A stretch of 59,107 nucleotides of DNA from Ruthenibacterium sp. (GCA_020025255.1 JAHHSK010000002.1:1-59107), one strand, 5' to 3'; shown: positions 26,101 through 34,715, counted from the stretch's first letter. The notes: generated by a model from the letters alone, not told the origin. Numbers and translations are program-made.

Positions 26101-26609
26101 CCAAAAAGGGCATCATAATACAGTGCCGTCTGCTTTGCCTTTTCATAATCTCCTGCCAGCAGCGCCTGCGGTATTTCCCCCGCAAGACAGGCTGACAGGC
26201 ATACCAGCCCTTCATGGTGCTGTTCCAAAAGCTCGTGATCGATGCGCGGTTTATTATAAAAGCCTTCCGTAAAGCCCGCAGACACCATCTTGATCAAATT
26301 TTTATAGCCCGTATCATTTTTGCACAAAAGGATCAGATGATTCGAACCGTCAATGCGGTTCACCTTATCAAAACGGGTGCGCGTTGCCACATACACCTCG
26401 CAGCCGATGATCGGCTTTATCCCGGCGCTTTTTGCCGCTTTATAAAATTCCACACATCCGTACATGACCCCGTGATCTGTGATTGCAACGGCTGTCTGTC
26501 CCAATGCCTTGATCCGCTGCATCAAGCCTTCGATGCGGCATGCGCCATCCAAAAGGCTGTATTCCGTATGCAGATGCAGATGTGTGAAGTTTCTTGCGTT
26601 ACCCGCCAT
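23127..26609 (-). CDS. dnaE: DNA polymerase III subunit alpha DnaE
   Basis: Family C replicative polymerase, 1160 residues. It begins with the PHP domain (HLHLHTEYSLLDGA, with further metal-ligand His residues), then palm, thumb and fingers domains with the catalytic PDFDVDF at about 399-405, a tandem HhH region and a C-terminal OB-fold (VTIVCTVVRMKTINTKSGGMMAFVTVEDLSGTMEV). It is the DnaE type (N-terminal PHP, no inserted exonuclease), not PolC. In Clostridia it is typically the second polymerase beside PolC. Its start overlaps the end of whiA by 11 bases. Confidence 0.98.
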   Translation of the reverse strand: MAGNARNFTHLHLHTEYSLLDGACRIEGLMQRIKALGQTAVAITDHGVMYGCVEFYKAAKSAGIKPIIGCEVYVATRTRFDKVNRIDGSNHLILLCKNDTGYKNLIKMVSAGFTEGFYNKPRIDHELLEQHHEGLVCLSACLAGEIPQALLAGDYEKAKQTALYYDALFGRGNYYIELQDHGLEEQRAVLPQLVRLSRETGIPLVATNDSHYLTKEDSKMQRILICIQTNKTVNDDDVLEFGTDEFYVKSTEEMYDLFRAWPEACENTNRIADMCNFDFEFGVTKLPYFEAPDGMDNKEYFVKLCQEGLIRHYGEQVSKEIRERLEYEISVIDRMGYINYYLIVFDFIRYAKSRGIPVGPGRGSGAGSLAAYCVGITNIDPIRYHLLFERFLNPERVSMPDFDVDFCYERRQEVIDYVIRKYGADHVAQIVTFGTMAARAAIRDVGRVLDLPYGTVDEIAKLVPMEPKMTLTKALSSSKELAARYQADPQVKELIGIALKIEGMPRHASTHAAGVVITRDAVDTYVPLSTNDGNPVTQFTMTRIEELGLLKMDFLGLRTLTVIHDAEQMIRRKVPDFSVEQIPYDDKSVFGMLNAGETSGVFQMESPGMTQVIVNLQSKSLEDIIAIISLYRPGPMESIPTYIANRHNPGNVRYKTPQLEHILDVTNGCIVYQEQVMQICRELAGFSYGQADLVRRAMSKKKHDVMEKERQHFVYGNKEPGHECAGCVANGIPEDVANAIFDEMTSFASYAFNKAHATCYAVVAYQTAYLKRHYPREFMAALLTSVLENTDKVIEYTSECQRMGIRVLPPDINTSDAGFIVEGNDIRFGLLALKNVGRNLIASVVRERGNRPYRSLYDFCKRLHGSEINRRAVESIIKSGAFDSLEAKRRSMLDAVEGILKSIESDSRRNVEGQIDFFGAMAGQAAAPQETYKLPDSGEEYPYDVMLQMEKEVSGLYLSGHPLDHYREVIDTISDCRISKLTGESAPDYDGRRVTIVCTVVRMKTINTKSGGMMAFVTVEDLSGTMEVIAFPKVLLDCSESIRDNAVVVIRGRVSYKEDEPSKLVAEEITEIERFQPEKRKVSNKSTNSGLWLKLSSMQSEAFEDVKNLLSIFEGEFPVYMYFEDTKQRMRAPRNLWCTQTDLLISELERILGKQNVVIK

Positions 26610-27519
26610 TTTGTATCCTTTCCTTAAGGCTCTTTGCCGTTTGCTCCAATTTTTTCATTCGATGCGAAAGCCCCGATTTGCTCAGCGGCGGCTCAAATAA
26701 TTCTGCCAGCTCCTTGAGCGAAAGGGACGGATTTTCCTGCCGAAGTCTTGCCGCTTCCCGCAGCTGCGGCGAAAGTGCCTCAAGCGCCCCGCACTCTTCA
26801 AGATAGGCGATCGCCTGCAGTGTCTGCCCGCTTGCCTCTACTGTTTTATCGATATTGGCCGTTTCGCAGTTTGTAATGCGGTTTGCTTTGTTGCGAAAAT
26901 CCTTGTACACCTTGAGATTCATTATTTCAAGCGCCGCTCCCGATGCTCCCATAAAGGTAAGTATATCCTCGATCTGCTCGCTTGCCTTCAAATACAATAC
27001 ATTAGAGCCCTTTCGCCGCACATGCTTGGGCGCAAAGCCATGCCCGCGCAGCAATGCTTCAAAATCCAGAATCAGATTATAACGCGGCGACAAGAACTCC
27101 AGATTATATTCCCGCGCCGGATTGGTAATCGTGCCGCAGCACAAAAATGCCGATGCCGTAAACGCACTGACGCAGTGTTCACAGACAAACAGCCTGCTGT
27201 TGATGCGAAGGTTCGGTTCTTCTCCGGTATGGCCGAAAAGTTCAAGCATCCGCTTGATTTGCGCATCCTCTTTTACCGCATATTCGTACACATGATTTTC
27301 CTGGGTTCCCTTAACATAGATTTTTCCCTGAACCCCGGCACGGCGGAATACGCTTTTTGCATATTGCGCTATGGCGATCTGTTCGGTATGAAGTACGACA
27401 CCGCGCGCATCAAAATATTTTCCGAAGCATGCAAGGCCGTATGCAGCAGCTGCTGCACAGCAATCACGATTTGCTTCGTGCTCGATAATTTCTTTTTTTA
27501 CATCTTGAGAAAAGCTCAA
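26599..27519 (-). CDS. whiA: DNA-binding protein WhiA
   Basis: A 306-residue WhiA protein, with an N-terminal LAGLIDADG-like domain (MSFSQDVKKEI to about 220) and a C-terminal helix-turn-helix (SLSLKELAELFEPPLSKSGLSHRMKKLEQ). In Streptomyces it controls sporulation septation; in Bacillus it affects cell division and chromosome segregation. It sits between rapZ and dnaE; rapZ-whiA neighbours are conserved across Firmicutes. It ends within the first codons of dnaE. Confidence 0.97.
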   Translation of the reverse strand: MSFSQDVKKEIIEHEANRDCCAAAAAYGLACFGKYFDARGVVLHTEQIAIAQYAKSVFRRAGVQGKIYVKGTQENHVYEYAVKEDAQIKRMLELFGHTGEEPNLRINSRLFVCEHCVSAFTASAFLCCGTITNPAREYNLEFLSPRYNLILDFEALLRGHGFAPKHVRRKGSNVLYLKASEQIEDILTFMGASGAALEIMNLKVYKDFRNKANRITNCETANIDKTVEASGQTLQAIAYLEECGALEALSPQLREAARLRQENPSLSLKELAELFEPPLSKSGLSHRMKKLEQTAKSLKERIQNGG

Positions 27520-27549
27520 GGTTCCTCCCCCTTGCTGTGAGCCCGGCTA

Positions 27550-28419
27550 TCAAATACAAACTCTCTGCACATCGCGATGCACTACCGTGGTATGATACCC
27601 TGCCTGCTTCGTAAATTCCGCCAGCTTCTGTGCAAATGCAATCGAACGATGCTTGCCGCCCGTGCATCCCACAGCAATGGTAAGCTGGCTTTTTCCTTCT
27701 TTGACATAAAGGGGCAGACTATAGCGTATCAGCTCCTGAATGCGCTCAAACAGTTCCTGCGATTCTTTAAATTGCATCACATAGTCTACCACTTCCCGTT
27801 CCAGTCCCGTTTTACATTTCAGTTCCGGGATATAGTACGGATTGGGCAGGCATCGCACATCAAACAGGATATCTGCCTCTTTCGGCTGGCCGTATTTGAA
27901 GCCGAACGACATTACGGTCACCGCCATTGCATCGGATTGTTTGCAGGCAAACAGCGACACGATGCGATCTTTCAGCTGTGCCGTGGAAAGCAACGAGGTG
28001 TCGATTTTGTAATCTGCGGTTTCGTAAAGCAGCCCAAGGATCTTTCGTTCCATTTGAATGGCATCATCGGTTGATACATTGGAAACAATGCTGATCGGAT
28101 GCCGGCGCCGCGTCTCTTTGTATCGCCGTTCCAGTACTGCGTTGCTGGCACTTAAAAACAAAATCTTATAGTTCACATGCTCTTCTTGCAGCTGCTGCAC
28201 AGCCCGTTCGATTTCCTGCTGCGTTCTGCCGCCCCGGACATCGAGCACGACCGCCATTTTCCCCAACGGATTCTCTTCACTTTGCCGTGCAAGCTTCACG
28301 ATTTTCGCCAAAAGATTTGCCGGAATATTATCCATGCAGAAAAAGCCGATATCCTCAAGCGCATGCATTGCGAATGACTTGCCCGCGCCGGAAAGACCGG
28401 ATACGATCAGTAACTCCAT
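27550..28419 (-). CDS. rapZ: RNase adapter protein RapZ (YvcJ family ATPase)
   Basis: A 289-residue P-loop protein: Walker A GLSGAGKS at 8-15, then MDNIPANLL, and the conserved C-terminal domain with VGCTGGKHRS that binds glucosamine 6-phosphate or RNA in E. coli RapZ. In Firmicutes the orthologue YvcJ hydrolyses GTP and influences competence and cell-wall precursor metabolism. Position between murB and whiA is standard. Confidence 0.96.
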   Translation of the reverse strand: MELLIVSGLSGAGKSFAMHALEDIGFFCMDNIPANLLAKIVKLARQSEENPLGKMAVVLDVRGGRTQQEIERAVQQLQEEHVNYKILFLSASNAVLERRYKETRRRHPISIVSNVSTDDAIQMERKILGLLYETADYKIDTSLLSTAQLKDRIVSLFACKQSDAMAVTVMSFGFKYGQPKEADILFDVRCLPNPYYIPELKCKTGLEREVVDYVMQFKESQELFERIQELIRYSLPLYVKEGKSQLTIAVGCTGGKHRSIAFAQKLAEFTKQAGYHTTVVHRDVQRVCI

Positions 28420-28436
28420 TGTGCTCCTTTCCCTGT

Positions 28437-29342
28437 TTATCGAACCACTCTTACTTCCTTTTCTAATTGAAAGCCCGTTGTTTCCGATACGATTTCACAT
28501 ACCGTATCCGCAAGGCACAGGATATCCTCGCAGGTTGCACCACCGGCATTGACAATGAATCCACAGTGCTTTTCACTGACCTGCGCGCCGCCGATACGAT
28601 AACCGCGCAGCCCGCACTGATCGATCAAAGCGCCTGCATATGCCCCCTGCGGACGCTTGAACGTACTGCCCGCGCTCGGCATATCCAACGGCTGCTTTTC
28701 AATGCGGCGATGTGCATAATCTGACATCCGTTCCCGAATCAGACCGTTCTCTTCCTCTTTCAGACGGAAAGTTGCTGCAAGAATGCACCAATCGTTATGT
28801 TCAAAAGCCGATGTTCGATATCCCAATTCCAGCTTTTCCGCCGGAAGCGTACGCTCGATGCCGTTTTCATCCAGAAACGTAACCGAAGAAAGCACATCCT
28901 TGATTTCCCCGCCGTACGCCCCGGCATTCATATAAACCGCTCCGCCTACGCTGCCCGGAATGCCGTAGGCAAATTCCAGACCCGAAAGACCCTCGTTCAC
29001 CGCCGCAATGCAGACCTTTGCAAGCGGAGCACCCGCGCACGCCGTCACCATTCGGTTATGACATTCAATATGTCCAAATCCCGTGCCGATATGAATCACC
29101 ACACCGTCAAAGCCCTCATCCGCAAATAAGACGTTCGTGCCTTTTCCCAGCAGATAATACCGAACCTTCTTTTCGCGGCACAGCTGCAGCACCTCGATCA
29201 GTTGTTTTTTGTTTTGCGGTTCGCAGAACATTGCAGCCGGACCGCCTACCTGAAAGCTGGTATGTGCGGAAAGCTTTTCCCTGCATACAACGGGAATCCC
29301 TGCCTGTCTCAGCTTTGCAGCAATTTCGCTCAAGTGCTCCAT
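28437..29342 (-). CDS. murB: UDP-N-acetylenolpyruvoylglucosamine reductase
   Basis: FAD enzyme that makes UDP-N-acetylmuramic acid, the second committed step of peptidoglycan synthesis. The 301-residue protein shows the FAD-binding TSFQVGGPA, YGIPGSVGGAVYMNAGAYGGE, and the catalytic Ser segment PSAGSTFKRP, characteristic of the short type II MurB of Firmicutes. It lies 19 bases after the ROK kinase and 17 before rapZ, tying cell-wall synthesis to the same transcript. Confidence 0.97.
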   Translation of the reverse strand: MEHLSEIAAKLRQAGIPVVCREKLSAHTSFQVGGPAAMFCEPQNKKQLIEVLQLCREKKVRYYLLGKGTNVLFADEGFDGVVIHIGTGFGHIECHNRMVTACAGAPLAKVCIAAVNEGLSGLEFAYGIPGSVGGAVYMNAGAYGGEIKDVLSSVTFLDENGIERTLPAEKLELGYRTSAFEHNDWCILAATFRLKEEENGLIRERMSDYAHRRIEKQPLDMPSAGSTFKRPQGAYAGALIDQCGLRGYRIGGAQVSEKHCGFIVNAGGATCEDILCLADTVCEIVSETTGFQLEKEVRVVR

Positions 29343-29360
29343 TGAATCTCTCCCTTAAAA

Positions 29361-30329
29361 TCATTCATACTGCTGCGCAAGAAACGCTGCACCGATAATG
29401 CCAGCGTCATTGAATAGCTGTGCCGTAACGATGGATGTACGCTTCATGCCGCCTTCGCGCGCATAATCTTCTGTATCGATCACCTTTTGGATCGGATCCA
29501 GCAGCATCTGTGCCTCCCGGGAAACCCCGCCGCCGATGCAGATAATTTCCGGCTGGAAAATGTTGATCAGGTTTGTGATGCCGCAGGCAACGTATTCTGC
29601 AAAATCCTGCACCAGCTTTGCGGCAAGTTCATCCCCTGCTCTCATCCCATCAAAGGCTGTCTTTGCATTCACACGCGAAAGATCCCCGCCGACCAGATTC
29701 CACATCATATTATCACGATGCTCTTCCATGGCCGTGCGTGTATCCTCCGTGAGGGCACGCGCCGATGCATATTTTTCCCAGCAGCCGCGCCGGCCGCACA
29801 TGCACGGACGCCCGCCTTTTACGATAACCGTATGACCGATTTCCGCACCCGCCGAGTTAAAGCCGGAAAAGATTTTGCCGTCAATGATGATCCCGCCGCC
29901 AATTCCGGTGCCGAGCGTAACCACGATCGCACAGCTTGCGCCGCGCGCTGCACCGGCAATATATTCACCATACGCCGCTGCATTGGCATCATTTTCAATC
30001 GAAACACGGCACGGCAGCATCTTCTGCACCTCCTGTGCAAGATGCCAGTTCCGGTAGCCAAAGTTTGCATTGAATGCAACGATCCCTTTTTTCGGATCCA
30101 CGCTGCCGGGCGTGCCGATACCGACCGAGGCAACCTGTGTTTCCAGATCGATGCCTTCCTCTTTTGCCAGCTGCCGGCACAGCGAGGCGATTTCCTGTTC
30201 AATTTCATGCTCCGGTCTTGGCAGGTTTGTTTTCCGCGAAAGGCTTCTTACGATTTTGTGATGCTCATCCACCAGCCCCGCTTTGATATTCGTCCCGCCC
30301 AGATCAACGCCAATTCGATATCGATTCAT
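29361..30329 (-). CDS. ROK family glucokinase
   Basis: A 322-residue ROK-family sugar kinase. ATP-binding motif VDLGGTNIKAGLVD is near the N-terminus, the catalytic ENDANAAAYGE block follows, and the ROK zinc site CMCGRRGCWE is intact. This is the pattern of Firmicute glucokinases (GlcK); an N-acetyl-sugar kinase cannot be excluded. Its stop overlaps the PHP gene end region: the ROK start at 30329 overlaps the upstream gene's stop by four bases, so translation is coupled. Confidence 0.9.
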   Translation of the reverse strand: MNRYRIGVDLGGTNIKAGLVDEHHKIVRSLSRKTNLPRPEHEIEQEIASLCRQLAKEEGIDLETQVASVGIGTPGSVDPKKGIVAFNANFGYRNWHLAQEVQKMLPCRVSIENDANAAAYGEYIAGAARGASCAIVVTLGTGIGGGIIIDGKIFSGFNSAGAEIGHTVIVKGGRPCMCGRRGCWEKYASARALTEDTRTAMEEHRDNMMWNLVGGDLSRVNAKTAFDGMRAGDELAAKLVQDFAEYVACGITNLINIFQPEIICIGGGVSREAQMLLDPIQKVIDTEDYAREGGMKRTSIVTAQLFNDAGIIGAAFLAQQYE

Positions 30330-31081
30330 TTTTCTGTTTTTCCTTCCATTCTATATGCTTTTTGCTTGCCGCGTTCTTTCAGTGCTGCAAGCAGGTTTTC
30401 TTTTGTTGCGTTTACGATCAGTTCCTGCGGAAACCCGATTTCCTGCAGCATCGGCAGCACGGTGTCGAACTGGGCAAGCCGATATATGGAATGGGCATCG
30501 GAATTCACCGCAATTTTTGTTCCGCTGCGCTTGCACGCCAAGGCAAGCTCCCGCATATTCTTCTCATTGCCCGGCCGCACGACTGCCGAATTTGCATTGA
30601 TTTCCACGATTTTTTTCTGCTTTGCAAATTCCTTTGTCACGGCATCATAATCATAGCGAAATGCTTGGCTTTCGGAATGTCCGATGCAGTCCACATACGG
30701 ATTCTTCGCTACACGGAGCCACAATTCTGTCGCCTCATCCTGTGTCATTCGTTTCGGGATGACATCGCTGTGAATGGACGCAATCACCCAATCGAGTGCG
30801 CTGCGTTCAAGCTCTGCCGGTGTAAAATCGAGCGTGCCGTCCATATCGCACACATTGGCTTCCACCCCTTTTAAGAGCCACACATCCTCGATGCGGTCCG
30901 GCAGGGTTGTAAGCCCATAGAAATACCACGGATGCGGCGAATCCGGCATTGCCGGGCCGTGCTCGGTTACCGCAATCGCATAAAGCCCCAGGCTTTTTGC
31001 CCGCTGTGCCATTTCGGTGATCGTATTGAACGCATGATGCGAAACAATGGTATGCATATGCAAATCAGCAATTAATTTCAT
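30326..31081 (-). CDS. PHP-domain phosphatase (YcdX-like)
   Basis: A 251-residue stand-alone PHP-domain protein with the metal-binding motifs ADLHMHTIVSHHAF at the N-terminus, TEHGPA, GVEAN and GHSE, and a C-terminal NSDAHS. E. coli YcdX and relatives are trinuclear-zinc phosphatases. Substrate here is unknown. It lies 13 bases downstream of hprK, and its last codons overlap the ROK kinase start (ATGA-type coupling). Confidence 0.88.
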   Translation of the reverse strand: MKLIADLHMHTIVSHHAFNTITEMAQRAKSLGLYAIAVTEHGPAMPDSPHPWYFYGLTTLPDRIEDVWLLKGVEANVCDMDGTLDFTPAELERSALDWVIASIHSDVIPKRMTQDEATELWLRVAKNPYVDCIGHSESQAFRYDYDAVTKEFAKQKKIVEINANSAVVRPGNEKNMRELALACKRSGTKIAVNSDAHSIYRLAQFDTVLPMLQEIGFPQELIVNATKENLLAALKERGKQKAYRMEGKTEK

Positions 31082-31094
31082 GTTCTATTATCCT

Positions 31095-32033
31095 TTATTC
31101 CAGACCCGGTGTATTTTCATCCAATCCAAGACGCTCCAGCAGTTCACGCGCCGCGTTATAACCCATTTTCTTCTGTCGGTTATTGATTGCCGCCGCTTCA
31201 AGAATCACAGCCAGATTGCGCCCAGGCATGACCGGGATGACGGTACACGGGATTTCAATGCCCATAATATCCGTCATTTCTGTTTCAAGACCCGTGCGGC
31301 TGTAATTCTTGCTTCTGTCCCATGGTTCCAATTCAACAACAAGATCCACTTTTTCCTGCATTTTGACAGCACCGGAGCCGAAAACGCGCGCCACGTTGAT
31401 GATCCCCACCCCGCGCAGCTCGATAAAATGGCGGATGTTTTCCGGCGCAGTTCCCACAACCGTACGATCCGAAACACGGCGCAGCTCCACTGCATCATCG
31501 GCAATCAGACGGTGTCCGCGCTTGACAAGCTCGATTGCCGTCTCGCTCTTGCCTACCCCGCTTTCACCCAGAATCAAAATCCCTTCGCCGTAGATTTCCA
31601 CAAAAACGCCGTGGCGCGTAATGCGCGGCGCCACCTCAACGCTGAGGTTTGAAATCAGCGCACTCATCAGGCTGGATGTGTTTTCTGCCGAGCGAAGAAC
31701 CGGCACCTTATATTCCGATGCAAATTCCAGAATTTCATCGAACACTTCCAGATTGCGCGTGATGACCAGCGCGGGCGGCTGTGCCGCAAAAAGCGAATGC
31801 ACATGGCTGCGGCGTTCATTTTCCGGCAGGGTTTGCAGATATCCTATTTCCGCATTGCCAAAAATCTGAATCCGCGTGGGATCAAAATATTCATCGTATC
31901 CGGTCAAAAGCAGACCCGGCCGGTTTACCTCCGCTGTAAAAATCGGGATATCCTTGAGTTCCCGCGGGGTATACACAACTTCCAAACGCAGCTGTTTTGC
32001 AACCTTATCCAGAGAAACACTGAACTGCGGCAT
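31095..32033 (-). CDS. hprK: HPr kinase/phosphorylase
   Basis: Bifunctional sensor that phosphorylates HPr on Ser46 in response to ATP and fructose 1,6-bisphosphate, giving CcpA-dependent catabolite control. The 312-residue protein has the N-terminal domain and a C-terminal kinase domain with Walker A GESGVGKS (156-163), H141 in TRHGV and the signature GVGIINVARVFGSGAV. ATG 32033 was chosen (AAGGAGG eight bases upstream) over an in-frame start at 32066. It heads a run of eight minus-strand genes ending in pfkA, whose product is a key glycolytic enzyme. Confidence 0.97.
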   Translation of the reverse strand: MPQFSVSLDKVAKQLRLEVVYTPRELKDIPIFTAEVNRPGLLLTGYDEYFDPTRIQIFGNAEIGYLQTLPENERRSHVHSLFAAQPPALVITRNLEVFDEILEFASEYKVPVLRSAENTSSLMSALISNLSVEVAPRITRHGVFVEIYGEGILILGESGVGKSETAIELVKRGHRLIADDAVELRRVSDRTVVGTAPENIRHFIELRGVGIINVARVFGSGAVKMQEKVDLVVELEPWDRSKNYSRTGLETEMTDIMGIEIPCTVIPVMPGRNLAVILEAAAINNRQKKMGYNAARELLERLGLDENTPGLE

Positions 32034-32048
32034 AAACACATCCTCCTT

Positions 32049-32064
32049 GTTCATCCTGATGAAC
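32049..32064. promoter_or_regulatory. Inverted repeat in the hprK leader (candidate operator)
   Basis: Perfect palindrome GTTCATC-CT-GATGAAC (seven-base arms) between the hprK promoter and its Shine-Dalgarno, about 10-25 bases into the expected transcript. The position suits a repressor operator or an RNA hairpin. The binding protein is unknown. Confidence 0.5.
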
Positions 32065-32080
32065 ATATATTGGTAATTCT

Positions 32081-32109
32081 ATTATATATGATTGGCGTCA
32101 AGATATCAA
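32081..32109 (-). promoter_or_regulatory. Sigma-A promoter of the hprK operon
   Basis: Minus-strand -35 TTGATA (32104-32109) and perfect -10 TATAAT (32081-32086) with a 17-base spacer. Confidence 0.85.
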
Positions 32110-32248
32110 TTTTGTTTTCTTCAATTTTTGCACTGATCCGTCTCTTTTCTGTGTGCGTTTTTTGGGCTGGCTGTTCACTGCAGCCTGCCGCCGATGTCCG
32201 TGCGCTTTAAAACAAGCCTCATAATTTATTCTATTTTTCAAAATCGCT

Positions 32249-32276
32249 TTGCTTTTCTCTTGTTTGACGATATAAT
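32249..32276 (+). promoter_or_regulatory. Promoter of the GT4 glycosyltransferase
   Basis: Plus-strand perfect -10 TATAAT (32271-32276) with a weak -35 TTGCTT (32249-32254) at 16-base spacing, about 40 bases upstream of the start. It is divergent from the hprK promoter. Confidence 0.6.
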
Positions 32277-32317
32277 GAGATAGAGATTGGAATTGTGCGC
32301 AAAAAGGAGTGTTTGTT

Positions 32318-33538
32318 TTGAAAATAGCCATATTTACCGAAACCTATTTCCCCTTTATCAGTGGAGTTGTCACCCACATAAAAACGCTGAAAGAATGCCT
32401 GGAACAAAAAGGGCATGAGGTCCTGATCGTTACCACCAGCCCAAAGGCTGTATGCCATTATGTAAAGGACGGCATCCTATACTGTCCTGCCATCCCGCTC
32501 AAACGCATTTATGGATACGGCGTATCCAATCCCGTCAACATCCAGCGTCTGCGCATTATAAAGGAATTCAACCCGGATCTGATCCATATCCACACCGAAT
32601 TCAGCATGGGCATTTTCGGATTATTTGCCGCACGCAAATTAAAAAAGCCGATCGTATACACGTTACATACAATGTATGACGATTATATGTTCTATGTTGC
32701 GCCGGAACGCTTTGAAAACATGGTCAAACCGGCAGCCCACCTATACTTCCGCAAGGTGGCGAACCGCGCAACTGAAATTATCGGCCCTTCCCTGAAGGTT
32801 GTGGAATTCCTGCGCCGCTGCGGCGTGGAGCGCCATATCAACATCATACCCAACACCGTCGATCTTTCCGATTTCAAAGCGCAAAATGTGAGTGCCCAAG
32901 ATATCGCGGCGGTTCGCCAATCGCTCGGCATTCAGGACGGCGATACCGCGGTTTGCTTTGTGGGGCGGCTGGGCAAAGAAAAAAGCATTGACGTACTGAT
33001 TGATTATTTCGCAAAGCACTTCCAAGACGAACCGTCCTATAAGCTCTTTATCATTGGGGATGGTCCGGAAAAGAATAATCTGACACAGCAGATCCGCTCG
33101 CTGGGAGCCGAGAAGCAGATCAAGCTGCTGGGACGTGTGGAGCACACCGCCCTGCCCCCGTATTATCACGCATGCGATCTTTTTGCAACCGCGTCCCTTT
33201 CGGAAATGAATTCGATTTCCATGCTGGAGGCCATGGCAAGCGGGCTGTATGTAGTGCAGCGGCTGGATATCTACAATCAAAATCAGATTTCACCGGGGGA
33301 AAACGGCAGCACCTTCACCACATCGGAAGAAATGGCTGCGCTGCTGCGCGAAGAAGCTGCAATGGATCCCAAGCAGCGTGCGGAACGCCGCCTTCGTGTC
33401 ACCGCTTTTACGGAACGATACGGCGAAAAAGAATTTATAAAAGCCGTGCTGAACGTGTATGCGCGTGCGATCGCGCGCCATGACATGAAAATGCAGTTGA
33501 AGGCAAAAGCGAAAAACACAGGGAAAAAAGTGAAATAA
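32318..33538 (+). CDS. GT4 family glycosyltransferase (diacylglycerol glucosyltransferase-like)
   Basis: A 406-residue GT-B enzyme. The N-terminus KIAIFTETYFPFISGVVTHI is typical of the GT4 group that includes 1,2-diacylglycerol 3-glucosyltransferases and lipoteichoic-acid anchor synthases, as is IHIHTEFSMGIFG. The donor-binding C-terminal domain shows VGRLGKEKSIDVLI, FIIGDGPEKN and the ExxxxE-like ATASLSEMNSISMLEAMASG. TTG 32318 was chosen because AAGGAG ends eight bases before it; a GTG nine bases earlier overlaps the Shine-Dalgarno. The basic C-terminus (KAKAKNTGKKVK) may bind membrane. A membrane-glycolipid product is likely but not proven. Confidence 0.88.
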   Translation: MKIAIFTETYFPFISGVVTHIKTLKECLEQKGHEVLIVTTSPKAVCHYVKDGILYCPAIPLKRIYGYGVSNPVNIQRLRIIKEFNPDLIHIHTEFSMGIFGLFAARKLKKPIVYTLHTMYDDYMFYVAPERFENMVKPAAHLYFRKVANRATEIIGPSLKVVEFLRRCGVERHINIIPNTVDLSDFKAQNVSAQDIAAVRQSLGIQDGDTAVCFVGRLGKEKSIDVLIDYFAKHFQDEPSYKLFIIGDGPEKNNLTQQIRSLGAEKQIKLLGRVEHTALPPYYHACDLFATASLSEMNSISMLEAMASGLYVVQRLDIYNQNQISPGENGSTFTTSEEMAALLREEAAMDPKQRAERRLRVTAFTERYGEKEFIKAVLNVYARAIARHDMKMQLKAKAKNTGKKVK

Positions 33539-33614
33539 AGCCTTGCGGCGGCATCACAGGCGGCAGATCCGATCCGTAGCCGCGGAATTGCCGCTTTCTT
33601 CTTGTATCCTGGTT

Positions 33615-33649
33615 GCCCGTATCGAAACACTTCGATACGGGCTTTTTTT
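33615..33649. terminator. Terminator between glycosyltransferase and gerC
   Basis: Perfect 12-base arms GCCCGTATCGAA (33615-33626) and complement (33631-33642) with loop ACAC and a T7 tract on the plus strand. It sits between convergent genes and the T-tract touches the gerC-like stop codon. Confidence 0.92.
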
Positions 33650-34715
33650 ATGCCGGCAGAAGTGAAAAATGAAAAACGACCCTTGCCGTTTCGTAAAACT
33701 TTCCCTGTGCTTCCAGCGCATCGCAGCACGCCCGATCCTGCATCCGCATCCAGTGACGGCTGCCGAAAAGATCCATTTCCTGCCCAAACATTCTGTCGTT
33801 CATTTGCTGCGCCGTTTCGCTCAGATAGCTGTTGATCCGTGCCGCTGCTGCACCTGATTGTTCCTTTTTCACCGGCTTTCCGTTTATCATCGCGCCAGCC
33901 AGCTTTCCCGCGATACGCACTTCCAAATACGGAACCCCTTCCAGCATTTTTGCTGTGCGGGATATATAAAGGCGATGCGTGCGAAACGACACCAGATCCC
34001 CTTGTATTTCGGTGTTGATTTCCAGACTGTGCGCCTTGTCATTCAAAAGCAGATAAAGCTGCATATGCTCTTTTTCTATTTTCCCTGCCGGGGTTCCCTG
34101 CTGAAAAAGCATCAGCTGCTTCACGCCAAAATAATCCGATTCTTCCTTGGAAAAAGTATATATGGGAAGCGCGCCGCTCATCCCCAGCCCGCCCGTATCC
34201 CATTCAAAAATACGTCCCGTGCTGCCCTGCCCGCGCGGATCTGCGGCGGTACGCTCTGCTTCATATACAATTTTAGAAAATGTTTGCGCACATTCCGCAA
34301 GCTCCCCCATGTGATAGGGCGTCAAAAAAACCGTTAAATTGGGCCGCGCTGCATTTTCCTCGGTAAAAAAGCGAAGGTACGGCGAAATATCCCCCAGTGT
34401 TCCCGGCCCCAAAAACAACAGCTCGTTCTGGGCATAAAACATTTTTTTATTCTGCTGCTGTTGTGCATTGGAAAGTGCCTCTTCCACATTTCGTCCTACG
34501 CCCGTATAAAGCTTTGCGGTTTCCCGCACAGCAGCGGTGTCTGTATTGGGTTCACAGGTAAACACAATCAGCCCTGCCTGTACCCCCGCCTGTGTTTGAT
34601 CCAGATAAATTGTTTTTACGATGGCACGCTCACCGATCCGCCTGCCATATCCGCACGCACACAGCGACAGCACCAGCAAGAGCGCAGCTGCAATCTCAAG
34701 CGTTCTTTTTATCAT
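33648..34715 (-). CDS. Ger(x)C family spore germination lipoprotein
   Basis: Subunit C of a germinant receptor, a lipoprotein on the inner spore membrane. From ATG 34715 (GGAGG six bases upstream) it has 355 residues with a signal peptide and lipobox SLCAC, C21 lipidated. The GerC pattern is present: CGYGRRIGERAIVKTIYLD, GRNVEEALSNAQQQQNKKMFYAQNELLFLG, and C-terminal QMNDRMFGQEMDLFGSRHWMR. It is the last gene of the gerA-gerB-gerC operon and overlaps the end of the gerB gene by 20 bases. Confidence 0.92.
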   Translation of the reverse strand: MIKRTLEIAAALLLVLSLCACGYGRRIGERAIVKTIYLDQTQAGVQAGLIVFTCEPNTDTAAVRETAKLYTGVGRNVEEALSNAQQQQNKKMFYAQNELLFLGPGTLGDISPYLRFFTEENAARPNLTVFLTPYHMGELAECAQTFSKIVYEAERTAADPRGQGSTGRIFEWDTGGLGMSGALPIYTFSKEESDYFGVKQLMLFQQGTPAGKIEKEHMQLYLLLNDKAHSLEINTEIQGDLVSFRTHRLYISRTAKMLEGVPYLEVRIAGKLAGAMINGKPVKKEQSGAAAARINSYLSETAQQMNDRMFGQEMDLFGSRHWMRMQDRACCDALEAQGKFYETARVVFHFSLLPA

